Origin: Phycisphaerae bacterium
GTDB lineage: Bacteria > Planctomycetota > Phycisphaerae > UBA1845 > PWPN01
NCBI GenBank assembly: GCA_012729395.1
Contig: JAAYDF010000102.1
Span: forward strand, 1 to 37,048
Length of the DNA: 37,048 bases
Direction: 5' to 3'
A model generated the notes under the pieces. It was not told the DNA's origin, ran no database searches, and saw only the letters and a list, made by a program, of their open reading frames with translations. Shown here piece after piece: positions 26,601 to 35,264 of the stretch (the first letter of the stretch is position 1; the number at the start of each line of letters is the position of its first letter). The translations under genes were made by a program, and so were the position numbers.

Positions 26601-27613
26601 ATGTACTTTTCGAAGATGTAGCCGAGCACATCGGGGTTGATCTCGTCGTCCCGGCCGCCGGGCGTGTCGTTGAGGTTCCAAGAGTAGCGGGCGAAGAGGG
26701 CCAGCAGATTCTCGAAGGCCACGTCGGGCACGGCGATACGGGAGTATTTCTGCTCGATGGCGTGAGGCAGGAAGAGGCCGCCGTTGAGGTACTTGATCGT
26801 TCCCAGCAGGGCGCGGGCCTCGGGCGAACGCTGCTCTTCGGGCTTGGCGAACCCTTCGAAGAAAAGACACTTGAGGAACTCGCCATAGAAGCGGTCCTTG
26901 CCCTGCTTTTTGGACTGGGTGAGCCTGTGCTGGAGGTACTCGCCGTCGCCCCCGTCGAGGAAGAACTTCCGCTGGAGGAAATAGATGAACATCATCCGGT
27001 TGAGCAGGATGGAGGCGTACCAGCGGCGGTCGTGATCGTCGTCAATTCCCTCGATGAGGTCCAGGAAGGCGATGTGCTGCTCCTGGAACTCGTTATAGAA
27101 CTTTCTGGTGACCCGCTCGACGTCCAGGGCGTTTTTGAGCCTGCCGGTGACTTCGAGGAGGGAGACGTTGCCGGTGGCGTCGAAGTCGCCGATGTCAAAG
27201 ACCATCGCGCTGAGCTTGCTCAGGAACAGGTCGCCGGGCTGCCCCCGGACGAAGATGTGGTCCCGGGCGTAGCTCCTGCCCTGCTCACGTTTCATCCAGT
27301 ACCAGAGGCTCTGGGACCGCCGGCCATCGACGAAGATGAGGAGGTTTTCGTGGTGATGGGCGGCGATTTCCTTATGGATCGCGGCGCGGGTCCTGGCGTC
27401 GGGGATTCTCCCGTCGCCGTCGGTGGGCTCGATCTCGAAGATCACAACGCCGGCAAGCTGGGCGATCTGCCGACGGTTGAAGGAAACGTCGCCGCAGCCC
27501 ATGGCGACGGGCCGGCAGTCGGCGGGCTGGGACCAGCCCAATTCCTCGATGAAGAGCTTGAGGAATTCGAAGTCCTGGAGACGCCTGCGGGCATTTTCGA
27601 GGTCGATGGCCAT
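23681..27613 (-). CDS. Eco57I-type DNA methyltransferase with C-terminal AlbA_2/Schlafen-like domain
   Basis: 1310 residues. A long N-terminal helical region (1-400) leads to an adenine-specific methyltransferase: SAM motif LLDPACGSGAF (411-421) and catalytic NPPW (657-660) in FDAIITNPPWEIF, the gamma-type order typical of Eco57I and BREX/DISARM-like methylases. A target-recognition-like region follows. Residues 1163-1310 form an AlbA_2 (divergent Schlafen/AAA_4) domain: NAEFKSSARWD, LNTDGGTLLIGVADDGRIVGL and a closing FIRAGNSTRQL. This fusion is unusual and may add nucleic-acid binding or RNase function. It should modify host DNA at N6-adenine while the neighbouring helicase acts on unmodified DNA. 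The start is 3 bp after the helicase stop, so translation is probably coupled. Confidence 0.85.
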   Translation of the reverse strand: MAIDLENARRRLQDFEFLKLFIEELGWSQPADCRPVAMGCGDVSFNRRQIAQLAGVVIFEIEPTDGDGRIPDARTRAAIHKEIAAHHHENLLIFVDGRRSQSLWYWMKREQGRSYARDHIFVRGQPGDLFLSKLSAMVFDIGDFDATGNVSLLEVTGRLKNALDVERVTRKFYNEFQEQHIAFLDLIEGIDDDHDRRWYASILLNRMMFIYFLQRKFFLDGGDGEYLQHRLTQSKKQGKDRFYGEFLKCLFFEGFAKPEEQRSPEARALLGTIKYLNGGLFLPHAIEQKYSRIAVPDVAFENLLALFARYSWNLNDTPGGRDDEINPDVLGYIFEKYINQKAFGAYYTRTEITEYLCERTIHRLVLDAVNTPEIPGVTKARQYDSVAELLLDLDAPLCHHLLQRVLPRLTLLDPACGSGAFLVAAMRTLIDLYSAVVGKIKFLSDRAMSDWLARTEKQHRSINYFIKKSIITDNLFGVDIMEEATEIARLRLFLALVASAASADDLEPLPNIDFNILPGNSLIGLMHVDDAEFKKRNAQGNLFRKPYAEIVAEKNRLIETYRHTAAYAEDLRGLRDSIQAKKQEALDTLDDILLAEFERLGIKYEQATWDDRKGKPSKTVKRSMTPEDIRDLKPFHWGYEFDQVLNERGGFDAIITNPPWEIFKPNAKEFFEDYSDLVTKKKMTIHEFEEEQADLLKDGDIRDAWLQYLSSYPHVSAFYRSAPQYRNQISIVGGKKAGSDINLYKLFAEQCFNLLRPGGQCGIVIPSGIYTDLGAKQLRTMLFEQAQVTGLFCIENRKEVFENVHRSFKFVVLTFAKGGKTKSFPAAFMRLDVAELDRFPDQGAIDISVDLVKRLSPDSLSVMEFKNDIDVTICEKALRFPLLGEDVAGKWKVSFTAEFHMTNDSHLFKDAPGKGRLPLYEGKMIWHFNHRFAEPRYWVDEKEARAVVLGRTEDEGQRLDYQAYRLGFRDIASNTNERTMVSSIIPPTFHGNKIPTVRIFDEEEDRFIRDGEQLFLCAAWNSYVVDYLIRMKVTTTLNFFYVYQLPVPRLTAKDKDFRPIVERAARLICTMPEFDDLAREVGLKSHKQGATDPAERAKLRAELDGLIAHLYGLTEEEFAYILTTFPLVPQGVKDDALAAYRQFAPKSADQEAAALIAAGEGPNAEFKSSARWDMNENRLNKALEMVIVKTVAAFLNTDGGTLLIGVADDGRIVGLRHDFKTLGKKQNRDGFENWLVTLLLGQFGKDSSPLLSVTFHGMGEHEVCRVAVRPSPKPTYVKDGNDEIMFIRAGNSTRQLTVRETVEYCKQRWK

Positions 27614-27616
27614 GGT

Positions 27617-30600
27617 CTATTTGCCCTCCCTGGCGGACGGCTTGGACGGTTTGAGGGGCAGCCTGGCGTGCGGGCCGGGCTGCGGCCGGAACCAGTCGGT
27701 CTGGTCCTTGTTGGCGGACAGCCCCATGGAGCAGATGATCCTAGGCTCCTGTGTCTGCTCTTCTTCATGGATCAGGCACAGCCGGTCTTCCTCACGCAGG
27801 GCGACGACCAGGTGGGCCAGGTCGCTGTCACAGATGCCGGACCGAAGCTGACGATTGAGGGTGTCCGTCGCCGTCTGCCGCAAGGGGTAGCGGTAGATTT
27901 CCTCGATGGCCCTGGTCAACTGCTCGGTGGCGAAGAGCGTGCCCTTGATCTCTTCGGCGTAGGCTTTGAGCCGTTCATAGGTCCGGAAGCGGGCCCCCGA
28001 GGGTCGGCCGAGTTCGCCGCCGACGGATTTCTCTTCCTCGACGATCAGGTCCACCCCCTTGCGGACCAAGGCGTGGTGTTCCTCCAGGCGCGGCAGGGCC
28101 GGGGTGTCGGGCGGACACTCGGCGGCCTTGAGGATGGCGAATTGCGATTCGGTAACGCTGTGGCCCTGTTTGCCCATGTAGGCCAGGGCGTCGTTGCCTT
28201 CGGCGGTGCGGAGATAGACCAGGACGCCTTCGGGTTGGCTTGCCGTCGGGGAGTGGGGCTTGGTCGCGTAGATCACCGGGGGGAGTTCGGCGATGAGCTT
28301 TTCGAGGCTGGGGTCACGATCGATGGCGTTCTTCCATATTTGATAGGCGTAGGAGGCCAGGTCCACCTCGGTATCGGCGTCGCCGTCGAGGATGCCCGCC
28401 TTCTCGGTGAACAGGTCGCGGACGACCTGATCGTTGCGGTCGTCCTCGAAGAACGATTCGTCGGTGCCAACAACTTCGGCGTTCTCCTGAAGCCGTCGGC
28501 GAACGCGGGCACGGAGTCGGATGATCCGCTCCACGCCGTCGGCGGGCAGGAAGGAGTAGCATACGATCTGCTCCGACTTCTGGCCGATGCGATCCACGCG
28601 CCCGACCCGTTGAATGAGCCGGATGATCGCCCAGGGCAGATCAAAGTTGATAACAGTGGAACAATCCTGGAGGTTCTGGCCTTCGCTCAGCACATCGGTG
28701 GCGACCAGGACGCGGAGTTCGTCGGCGGGGGCAATCCGATCCCGCTTATTGTTGCTGACCGGGCTGAACCGCCAGGCCACGGCGGTGGGATTTTCGCAGT
28801 CGCCGGTGACACCAACCGATCGATTGACGCCCGCGGCATGGAGTTGGGCGTCGAGGTAGCGGACGGTGTCGGCGAACTGGGTAAAGACGATGACTTTTTC
28901 GCCGGCATGCTTGCCGGTCAGTAGTCTGACCAACGCGGCCAACTTGCTGTCAGAAGCGGGGTCCCACTCGCCACAGACTTTCAGGACTTTCAGGAGGGCC
29001 TCCGCGTCCGCCTGAAGGTCTTTAGCCAACGAGGGCACGAAGAGGTCCGGCCGCAGCCACTTGAACCGCCGTTTGTACTGGCTGGCGTACTCGGTGTACA
29101 CCTCGGCCGCGCGGTTTCTGAAATCTTCGGGAGCCTTGAGAAAGACCGACCCATTGGCCGGCTCCTCACCTCCGTTGTCATTGTCTTCGAACAGCCCCGA
29201 GATGTGGTCTTCATCCGAGATGCGGGCGTCGAGCAGGCCCATGTCCTGCGTGCCGATGGGAATGAGCAGCCCCTCTTCGATGGCGTAGAGATAGACGTAA
29301 TTCCGCAGTATGTGCCGCTGGATGGACAGGAGGAAGGCGTGGCCGCAGCTCTCCAGGCGCTTGAAGAGGTTTGTGCGGCAGAATCCCATCAGCCGCTTGC
29401 CCGCTCGCGAAAGGTCCTGCATCACCCGGCCCTCGTCCTGAGTGGGCGGTTTGTGCGGCCTTGCGGCGACGTAGTTCCCCAAGCCGTAGCGGGGCAGGGT
29501 CAGCGCGTTGATCGTGTTGACCACCTGATCCCCGTAGAGGCGGGCATACTGGTCATCGTTCTTCTTCTCGTTGATCTCAAACTGAGCCCTCTTCGGGACC
29601 CTCACGGGGAAGTACGATCGCGTGCCGTCCTCAAACGTCAGGTATCTTCGGCCGGAGGCGGAATCGGTCTCCGCGTAGTTGTCCTGGATGAAACTGCGAG
29701 TCCGGCGGACCAGATACAGTCGCATGAGTTCCCGCCAATCGTCGGCGAACTCGCTCTTTTCGAAAGCGGCCAGGGACCTTACCGGACACTGATGACGCCG
29801 CTTGAACTCCGTCTCCCCAAGCTCACGGAGCAGCCGTTCCGGTCGAACGCCGATGTCCTTGTCCTCCGTGACGAACAGCCGCAACTGGTTCGACAGGTCC
29901 AGGTAAGTCTTGTTGTACGGCGTGGCCGAAAGCAGGATGCACTTGCTCTCGTTTTCCCGAAGATACTCCTGAATGGCCCGGTAACGTTTGCCGTCACGGT
30001 TGCGGAGGTTGTGGCTTTCGTCGAGGATCACCAGCCGGTAGCGGCGAAGGTTGACCAACTCCTTGGTAACCTGCGTGATCGAAAGTACCCTGGCCCGAAG
30101 CCTGTACTGTTCGCGGTAGTCTTCCCACATGGGCACGAGGTTCTTGGGGCAGATGACCAGCGTCTCAAGTCCGTGGTCGTCCTCGAAGATCCGGGCGACG
30201 GCCGTGGCCATCAAGGTCTTGCCCAGGCCAACGACATCGCCGATCAGAACGCCGCCCCTCTTGTTCAGGTGATGGGCGGCGATCTTGACGGCGGCCTTTT
30301 GAAACTCGAAGAGTTTTTCGCCGAAGTCGGTGGGGACCTTGAACTCAGTAAGGCCGGCGCGGGCTTCTTGTGAAAGGTGGTAGGCGATTTTCAAGTAGAT
30401 GTGATAGGGCAGAACCGGCTCGGTCCGCGCCCAACTGCCTTCGATGATGTCAACAAGCTCCTCCGAGATATCGATGCACCACCGGTCTGTCCACCGGTCC
30501 TCGAACCACTTGGCGAGCTTCTGACATGCATCATGGTCCATCACGTCGATATTCAGCTCGCCCTGGCTCGACAGGCCCGCGAATGTAAGGTTGCTGCTGC

Positions 30601-31075
30601 CCAGGAACCCCACCATCGGGTTGATCGGGTCCGGCCGGAACAACAGATAGAGCTTGGCATGAAGGGTGTGGCGAAGGAACAGCTTGACGACCACCTTCTT
30701 CGCCTTGATCTGTGCGGCCAAGCGACGAAGCCCCGCCTCGTCCTGGTCCGTGGGCGCTCCGATGGCCAGCTGCTCGCGGAATTCCTCGGCGAGTCGCGCC
30801 TTGAGTCGCAGGATGGTCTGCGTGTCGATCGCACCGTCGCGTGAGACGAGGCTCATCGCGGCCCGAAGCTCCTCTTGCGGGAGCCGCTGCATCCCAACCA
30901 GCAGACGGCAGCACTGACCGTCGCCGCCGGCCCAGCGCTCGATGTAGGAGTCCAGTTGCTTCCATCCCCGCAGGTTGAAGTAGCCCACACAGAAGTCGGC
31001 GTGGTCCGCTGCGTTAAGGGTCTCCTGCAGTGCCGGTAGTAGCTGCTGGTCGATGTTGTCGAAAACCCGAGGCAT
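27617..31075 (-). CDS. PLD-like nuclease domain fused to an SNF2-family helicase
   Basis: 1152 residues from the ATG at 31075 (GGGAAGG upstream). Residues 1-200 are a phospholipase D-type domain with one HxK half-motif, HAKLYLLF (His139, Lys141) and GSSNLTFAG (about 159-167), of the kind found in DNA-cutting PLD proteins. The SNF2 motor follows: GDVVGLGKT (Walker A, 279-287), DESH (352-355), LLSATPYN (382-389), then helicase-C with VIVFTQF and QRVGRVDRIGQ. SNF2-PLD proteins act in restriction-type defence as translocases with a nuclease; DISARM keeps similar parts (DrmD, DrmC) in separate genes. It is first in the operon with the methylase, RhuM and Mrr_N genes. Confidence 0.85.
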   Translation of the reverse strand: MPRVFDNIDQQLLPALQETLNAADHADFCVGYFNLRGWKQLDSYIERWAGGDGQCCRLLVGMQRLPQEELRAAMSLVSRDGAIDTQTILRLKARLAEEFREQLAIGAPTDQDEAGLRRLAAQIKAKKVVVKLFLRHTLHAKLYLLFRPDPINPMVGFLGSSNLTFAGLSSQGELNIDVMDHDACQKLAKWFEDRWTDRWCIDISEELVDIIEGSWARTEPVLPYHIYLKIAYHLSQEARAGLTEFKVPTDFGEKLFEFQKAAVKIAAHHLNKRGGVLIGDVVGLGKTLMATAVARIFEDDHGLETLVICPKNLVPMWEDYREQYRLRARVLSITQVTKELVNLRRYRLVILDESHNLRNRDGKRYRAIQEYLRENESKCILLSATPYNKTYLDLSNQLRLFVTEDKDIGVRPERLLRELGETEFKRRHQCPVRSLAAFEKSEFADDWRELMRLYLVRRTRSFIQDNYAETDSASGRRYLTFEDGTRSYFPVRVPKRAQFEINEKKNDDQYARLYGDQVVNTINALTLPRYGLGNYVAARPHKPPTQDEGRVMQDLSRAGKRLMGFCRTNLFKRLESCGHAFLLSIQRHILRNYVYLYAIEEGLLIPIGTQDMGLLDARISDEDHISGLFEDNDNGGEEPANGSVFLKAPEDFRNRAAEVYTEYASQYKRRFKWLRPDLFVPSLAKDLQADAEALLKVLKVCGEWDPASDSKLAALVRLLTGKHAGEKVIVFTQFADTVRYLDAQLHAAGVNRSVGVTGDCENPTAVAWRFSPVSNNKRDRIAPADELRVLVATDVLSEGQNLQDCSTVINFDLPWAIIRLIQRVGRVDRIGQKSEQIVCYSFLPADGVERIIRLRARVRRRLQENAEVVGTDESFFEDDRNDQVVRDLFTEKAGILDGDADTEVDLASYAYQIWKNAIDRDPSLEKLIAELPPVIYATKPHSPTASQPEGVLVYLRTAEGNDALAYMGKQGHSVTESQFAILKAAECPPDTPALPRLEEHHALVRKGVDLIVEEEKSVGGELGRPSGARFRTYERLKAYAEEIKGTLFATEQLTRAIEEIYRYPLRQTATDTLNRQLRSGICDSDLAHLVVALREEDRLCLIHEEEQTQEPRIICSMGLSANKDQTDWFRPQPGPHARLPLKPSKPSAREGK

Positions 31076-31210
31076 CGATCGCCTTCCCTTTGTTCTTGAA
31101 GCCGCGGCCGAGAACTTCATGGGAGTGCGTCTCCGAAGACGCCCACCCACCGGCCCCTCAAGCATCGGGAGCCGCCAAGTCGCCCTTTGCAGGGCAGAAA
31201 GTAAGTGCTA

Positions 31211-31238
31211 ATTATGCAGGAATGACGGCAGAATGCAA
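31211..31238 (-). promoter_or_regulatory. Possible promoter for the defence operon
   Basis: On the minus strand TTGCAT (31238-31233), 16-bp spacer, CATAAT (31216-31211), about 136 bp before the helicase start. The -10 is 5 of 6 but the -35 is poor, so the call is weak. It overlaps the thermonuclease relic on the other strand. Confidence 0.3.
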
Positions 31239-31516
31239 CCGCCGCAGCCCAAGTTGCGGGATACCCGCCCTATGCTTGGCAGCTAGCCCGGCAGGCCAAG
31301 CAATACACGGTGGCCCGCCTGCGGGAGGCCAAGATCATTCGCCTGCGTAACATGCGGCAGGATAAGTACTTCCGCATCCTGGTCGACGTGGAGGTCGACG
31401 GCCAGGATCTGGGCAAGCGGCTGATTGAGGCGGGGCTGGCTGGGCCGTACGATGGGGGCAAAAGGCCCAAATGTGGGAGTAGGGCCAAAAGCCCCTCCGG
31501 GGCGGATGGCCAATAA
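31226..31516 (+). pseudogene. C-terminal fragment of a thermonuclease (SNase-like) gene
   Basis: After an in-frame stop at 31223, the frame reads YAWQLARQAKQYTVARLREA, then RNMRQDKYFRILVDVEVDG, then DLGKRLIEAGLAGPYDGGKR. That is the C-terminal half of the staphylococcal-nuclease fold (DKYxRILxDVxVDG...LGxxLIxxGLAxPYDGG). The N-terminal half with the first catalytic Arg and the calcium-binding Asp is missing and no start codon has a ribosome binding site. The tail after GGKR is non-homologous and leads into the palindromic repeat. A relic, probably cut when the defence operon arrived. Confidence 0.65.
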
Positions 31517-31566
31517 ATGGCTGCCGCGGCAGGCGGGGAGCCGCCGCGACAGCACTGAGGCAGCGG
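31516..31566 (-). repeat. REP-like palindromic element, copy 2
   Basis: Inverted relative to the copy at 12535-12591. The 21 bases at 31546-31566, the loop core GCTCCCCGC and the 3' end GCGGCAGCCATTT are shared. The stem differs (GGC-GGC with GCC-T-GCC instead of AGTGAGC with GCTCACT) yet still pairs. The T-run is broken (TTTATTGG), so terminator function is less likely here. Confidence 0.7.
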
Positions 31567-31633
31567 TGGAGCCACAGGACAGCTGCCCGCAGCGCGATTG
31601 CCAATCCTTTTCTTGTGCCGCTGCTGTGGAAGA

Positions 31634-31867
31634 TCAGGATGGGGAAGATTGGCCCATCAGCGTTAGGTCCGTTCCGCACCTCGGACAGCTTCCCTCGATC
31701 GCTGGCTCATCGCAGCACGGCCGGTACCCACACTGGGGGCACCGGCCGATGAGAACCGGCCGCACGAAAGCCTCGCCCTGCGGCCTCACATCCCGCCTCA
31801 GCTCCGCCCGATCCGCACACCGCTCACAGATCGCCCGCCGCTCGGCGGCGATCTTCTCCTGCTCTTC
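31634..31867 (-). pseudogene. Zinc-ribbon protein fragment without a start codon
   Basis: An open minus-strand frame of 77 codons reads RAICERCADRAELRRD, then IGRCPQCGYRPCCDEPAIEG, then SCPRCGTDLTLMG, with three Cys-x2-Cys knuckles plus a Cys-Cys pair, so it clearly encodes zinc ribbons. A TGA stands just before it (31868-31870) and no start codon is usable, so it seems to be the 3' part of a truncated or frameshifted gene. The function of the parent gene is unknown. Confidence 0.45.
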
Positions 31868-31870
31868 TCA

Positions 31871-32244
31871 TCGAGCATGTATGAATGCGGCTCCCAGACC
31901 GCCGGCCTACGGGAGAGCGGGCAGCGGCTCCACATATCGGCGGGTTGCACACTGCCGCCTTGGGAAAAGACACCTACGGACGCAATGAACCACTGTCCAA
32001 GACTTCACTTCGGTTTCCTGCAGAGAATGGAAGTAAACGGCTGAGCTCTGCGAATGATCACAGGCCCTCCAGCGGGTGCGGCTCCCGTGTCTCCGTCGGG
32101 CCGACAGCAGTGACGTGGCCAAGGACATAACGCACTTTCGGACTGTCATCGGGCAGATGAAAACGGTTCTCCCGCTCTTTAGATGAAGGTCCGTGGTAGA
32201 ATGTGCCCCTACCAGGAAACAGGGATGGATAGGGGGACCGTGGA
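31871..32244. other. Gene-free stretch
   Basis: No recognisable gene, RNA or hairpin with T-run between the zinc-ribbon relic and the ISL3 fragment. Together with the neighbouring relics it looks like an eroded boundary between two accessory modules. Confidence 0.45.
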
Positions 32245-32622
32245 ATGGAGCCCTACATAACCGTCGGGCCACACCTGCCCGATTCCGAGGTGCTTTCGTG
32301 TCACCAAGTTGCGGTGAATTCGGAACCTATCACGATCAGGGTCGCGGCAACACGGCCTTCTGCGGCGTGTCCGGATTTTGGTCGATTGCCGTTCCGGGTT
32401 CACAGCCATTATTCCCGCGTGCTGGCCGATCTGCCCTGGCACGGCACCCCCGTTCAGTTACACCTCGATGTCCGGCGTTTCTTCTGCAGTAATCTCTGCT
32501 ATCGGCGGCGGATCTTTGTGGAACGATTGCCCCAGGTGGCGAAAGTCCATGCCCGCAAGACGGTTCGTTTTACCGAGTCGTTGTGCGCCATCGGCTTGGC
32601 GTTGAGCGGCGAGGCTGGTTAG
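32245..32622 (+). pseudogene. N-terminal fragment of an ISL3-family transposase
   Basis: 125 residues match the start of ISL3 transposases: PFRVHSHYSRVLADLPWHGTPVQLHLDVRRFFC, then RRIFVERLPQVAKVHARKT and IGLALSGEAG, where the frame stops. The DDE catalytic domain (the following 250 or more residues) is absent. The first zinc-finger knuckle is damaged (ACPDFG instead of CPxCG). No terminal inverted repeats were found nearby. A dead insertion-sequence remnant. Confidence 0.75.
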
Positions 32623-32764
32623 CATTTGAGTGTCACAAGCACGTCCTTGCCGAGCTGTCGTGTGGACAGACATGATACACGATGCCCTGGCAAAGGTGTT
32701 GACGAATAAATGGTATCTTTCACCGGGCAGTTCATAACGATTGGCGGGGCTTACCCGTGGGTCC

Positions 32765-33703
32765 TCAGTACGATACCCGCTCTGCCGCCTCCGCCAATTG
32801 CTGTTGGGTCCTCTGCGTATAGCGTGCGGTGGTATTCAGGTTCTCATGCCCGAGAATCTGCGCCAAGGCGACGATGTCGTTGCCCGTATCCTGCAGGAAC
32901 TGATGGGCCATCGAGTGGCGAAGCAGGTGCGGATGGATGCGAAACCCGCAGATCGCCGCGTACCTATCGCACAAGGCCCGTACCCCCCGGTCCGTCAGAG
33001 GCCCACGCTCCCCCAGGAACACTCGGGACGTCTCTGCCGGCGGACGGCTCTCCAGGTACGCCGTTACTGCCTTGCGGGCCGGCAGCGGCAGCGGGACGGT
33101 TCGCTGCTTGCCGCCCTTGCCGAACCGGAAGACCACCGCCCCCGACCGCTCGTTGATAAGCAGGTCCTGTAGCTCCAGTTGGACCAGGTCACTGACCCGA
33201 CAGCCGGTGTGCAGGCTCAGACTAAAGATCGCCATCGCTCGAATGTCCTGCCGTAGTTCGACCTCCCGAAGGAGTCGGCGAACTTGTGATCGTTCCAGCC
33301 CCTTGGGCGTCAGCTGTTGGAGGCGAAGCTCTTTGACCTCCTTGGCCGGGTTGGTTGACAGATGCCCCTGACCCACGAGCCAATTCAGGTACCGCCGAAG
33401 CGAGACCAGAGCCCGATTGACCGTCGAGACAGCCTGCCGACGCTCCTCCCTCAGATAGCGTTTGAAACTCGTCACGTCCATCATGGTAATCCGCTTCGTA
33501 TCGAATGGTTCGCTGTTCGCCGCAAAAAAGAACCCGGCAAACTTCCGCAGGTCGAACCGAATCGCCCGGACCGTATGCGGGGAGAGGTCGTGGGAGCTCA
33601 AGAACCGCCCGACAAGCCCCGGCTCCTGCGGAGCGACAGGGACGCCTTCGAAAATATTATCGCCCGAATTGTGACGGCCTTCCGAACAAGAATCAGACAT
33701 CAT
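32765..33703 (-). CDS. XerC/XerD-type tyrosine recombinase with a complete catalytic set
   Basis: 312 residues. SAM-like core-binding domain (about 25-120) with [20 protein letters not shown], then a catalytic domain with every expected residue: Arg in [12 protein letters not shown], Lys in [12 protein letters not shown], the HxxR box in [14 protein letters not shown], His in [10 protein letters not shown] and the nucleophile Tyr in ARYTQRTQQ. It should cut and rejoin DNA through a Holliday-junction intermediate. It is last in a minus-strand cluster with an HTH gene (40 bp upstream) and two RuvB-like genes, unlike housekeeping xer genes. AAGGA precedes the ATG. It differs strongly from the integrase at 12918, so the two modules are independent. 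Confidence 0.88.
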   Translation of the reverse strand: MMSDSCSEGRHNSGDNIFEGVPVAPQEPGLVGRFLSSHDLSPHTVRAIRFDLRKFAGFFFAANSEPFDTKRITMMDVTSFKRYLREERRQAVSTVNRALVSLRRYLNWLVGQGHLSTNPAKEVKELRLQQLTPKGLERSQVRRLLREVELRQDIRAMAIFSLSLHTGCRVSDLVQLELQDLLINERSGAVVFRFGKGGKQRTVPLPLPARKAVTAYLESRPPAETSRVFLGERGPLTDRGVRALCDRYAAICGFRIHPHLLRHSMAHQFLQDTGNDIVALAQILGHENLNTTARYTQRTQQQLAEAAERVSY

Positions 33704-33742
33704 CTGTACACTTTTCCTTCTATATTGGAGTGATATTCGTAG

Positions 33743-34228
33743 TTATCTCTCCACATTATCTGCCGAATTCTGACACTTGAGATACCGGTAGATCGCCCTC
33801 AACACTTCACTTTCATCAACGCCAGTAGTTCCTCCAGGATAGCAGGTGCGGATTGCCGAGCGGACTTGGGCGTCGGTCAGGTCATCGAGTCCCAGATCGG
33901 CCAGAGCCTCGATCAGGTCGGGATCGACCGGCTGTGTTTCCGACGCCGGTTTCGACGGACGCGGCTCCCTCGGGGCCGACGCGTAGGATCGTCGCGAGTA
34001 GAACAGAATTGGACGGTTGTTGGCTCCGTAGTTCCGTGCCCGGATCTCCAGGTTCGCCTTCTGAATTTCCGGCGGAAAGAAGGGACGCCGGGTCTCGGTG
34101 TCGTGGACCGGCGGAAGGAACACCCCCTCCTGGACCAGCTGATAGAATCGACTGCGACTCATCCCGAGCATCCGAGCCATCTCAGTTACCGATACGGCAG
34201 CTTTCAGGTTATCAGTTCTTTCAGCCAT
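33743..34228 (-). CDS. Helix-turn-helix DNA-binding protein of the recombinase module
   Basis: 161 residues. An N-terminal MerR/excisionase-like HTH (about 10-55: AVSVTEMARMLGMSRSRFYQ, then FFPPEIQKANLEIR) is followed by a basic, Pro-rich linker and an acidic C-terminal helical part (DPDLIEALADLGLDDLTDAQVR). The likely role is directing the recombinase or regulating the cluster. The start overlaps the end of the RuvB-like gene by 8 bp with an ideal GGAGGTGA site, so the two are translationally coupled. No family name can be given for the C-terminal part. Confidence 0.65.
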   Translation of the reverse strand: MAERTDNLKAAVSVTEMARMLGMSRSRFYQLVQEGVFLPPVHDTETRRPFFPPEIQKANLEIRARNYGANNRPILFYSRRSYASAPREPRPSKPASETQPVDPDLIEALADLGLDDLTDAQVRSAIRTCYPGGTTGVDESEVLRAIYRYLKCQNSADNVER

Positions 34229-35204
34229 TGTTCACCTCCGCTGCGACATTCTCCTGCAGATGCCGAAGCCCCTCGCCGGTGATCATCCTCCCCCTGTCGC
34301 TCTTGCCGATCAAGCCCACCCGCAGCAGGAACTCCTCGATCGTCGTCGCGACCGTCTTGGGAGTAAGTCCGATCTGTGACGCCAAGACGTTCAGGCGTAC
34401 GGGTTCGGCCGGCTGGGCAAGGATGCGGAGGTATTTCCGCTCGATCGGACCCAGCCCCAGGGCATCGAGACCCTCCAGCCGACAGGCGGCATCGAAGTGC
34501 TCGATGGTCAGGACGGTGTCGCCTTGGCTTCGAGCGACTCGCCGAACTTCTTCGAGGATTCGCAGAGCGATTCGCGGAGTGCCTCGACTGCGTTGGGCGA
34601 TCCGATTGAAAAGGCCTGCATCTTCCATTTGCCAGCCGAGCTTGGTTGCCCGCTGGCTCAGCATGACCGTTAACTCTTCGTTGGTGTAATAATCGAACTG
34701 AAGCACGAGCTTGAATCGGTCCCGCAGGGGCTTGAGCAACTTTTCGGGGTTGGTGCTGGCGGCGACCAGCGTCAGGTTCGCCATCTCCAATACGCGTTTT
34801 CGCTTGGCGTCCGTCCCGCCGAGGAAGATCTTGCCGTTCTCCATTGCCCGATAGAGTGTGACCTGGACCTCGGGTCGCAGTTCATGGACCTCGTCAATGA
34901 AGGCGAAGTCTCGATCGCCCGGCTCCATTAAAAACCCCCTCATCTGTTCGATGTTCCGGATGTTCTGGGCGAGCTGCTCGAACATCGTCGAGCCCATTTC
35001 CTTTGAGATTAGATGACATAGCTCGGTCTTCCCGACGCCGGGCGGGCCGACCATGATCGCGTGGGGAAATCGCACTCCGTCCTGCCAGGCAGCGTTCAGG
35101 GCCACCTTGATCCGCTCGACAACTTGCCGTTGACCGATGAACTGCTCGATCACCGACGGAGTAGACGAGGGATCGTTGACTTCGTTGGATGGTTGTTCAG
35201 ACAT
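34221..35204 (-). CDS. RuvB-like AAA+ ATPase (intact)
   Basis: 327 residues collinear with RuvB, the hexameric motor that drives Holliday-junction branch migration: FIGQRQVVERI at the start, Walker A GPPGVGKT (53-60), Walker B FIDEVHEL (102-109), sensor 1 ASTNP, arginine finger in PLRDRFKL, sensor 2 GTPRIALRIL and a RuvB-like C-terminal winged helix (VLASQIGLTPKTVATTIEEF to GEGLRHL). It is shorter in the RuvA-contacting hairpin region and divergent from housekeeping RuvB, so a paralogue specialised for the cluster is likely. AAAGGAG lies 9 nt before the ATG. It is 60 bp downstream of a degenerate paralogue and overlaps the HTH gene. Confidence 0.8.
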   Translation of the reverse strand: MSEQPSNEVNDPSSTPSVIEQFIGQRQVVERIKVALNAAWQDGVRFPHAIMVGPPGVGKTELCHLISKEMGSTMFEQLAQNIRNIEQMRGFLMEPGDRDFAFIDEVHELRPEVQVTLYRAMENGKIFLGGTDAKRKRVLEMANLTLVAASTNPEKLLKPLRDRFKLVLQFDYYTNEELTVMLSQRATKLGWQMEDAGLFNRIAQRSRGTPRIALRILEEVRRVARSQGDTVLTIEHFDAACRLEGLDALGLGPIERKYLRILAQPAEPVRLNVLASQIGLTPKTVATTIEEFLLRVGLIGKSDRGRMITGEGLRHLQENVAAEVNNG

Positions 35205-35264
35205 CGCAGCAACTCCTTTGCATTCCGTGAATCATGCCGTTGAATCTCTGGACAACACGCACAG

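Noticed and set aside
26405-28924. An 839-codon open frame on the plus strand across the helicase/methylase junction
   Set aside because: It runs antisense to two clear genes, is extremely rich in Gly, Val, Glu and Asp as expected from the reverse of GC-rich codons, and has no recognisable motif.
22004-31075. Assignment of the operon as a complete DISARM or BREX system
   Set aside because: No drmA/drmB, no pglZ-type phosphatase and no brxC-type ATPase are present; only individual parts are similar.
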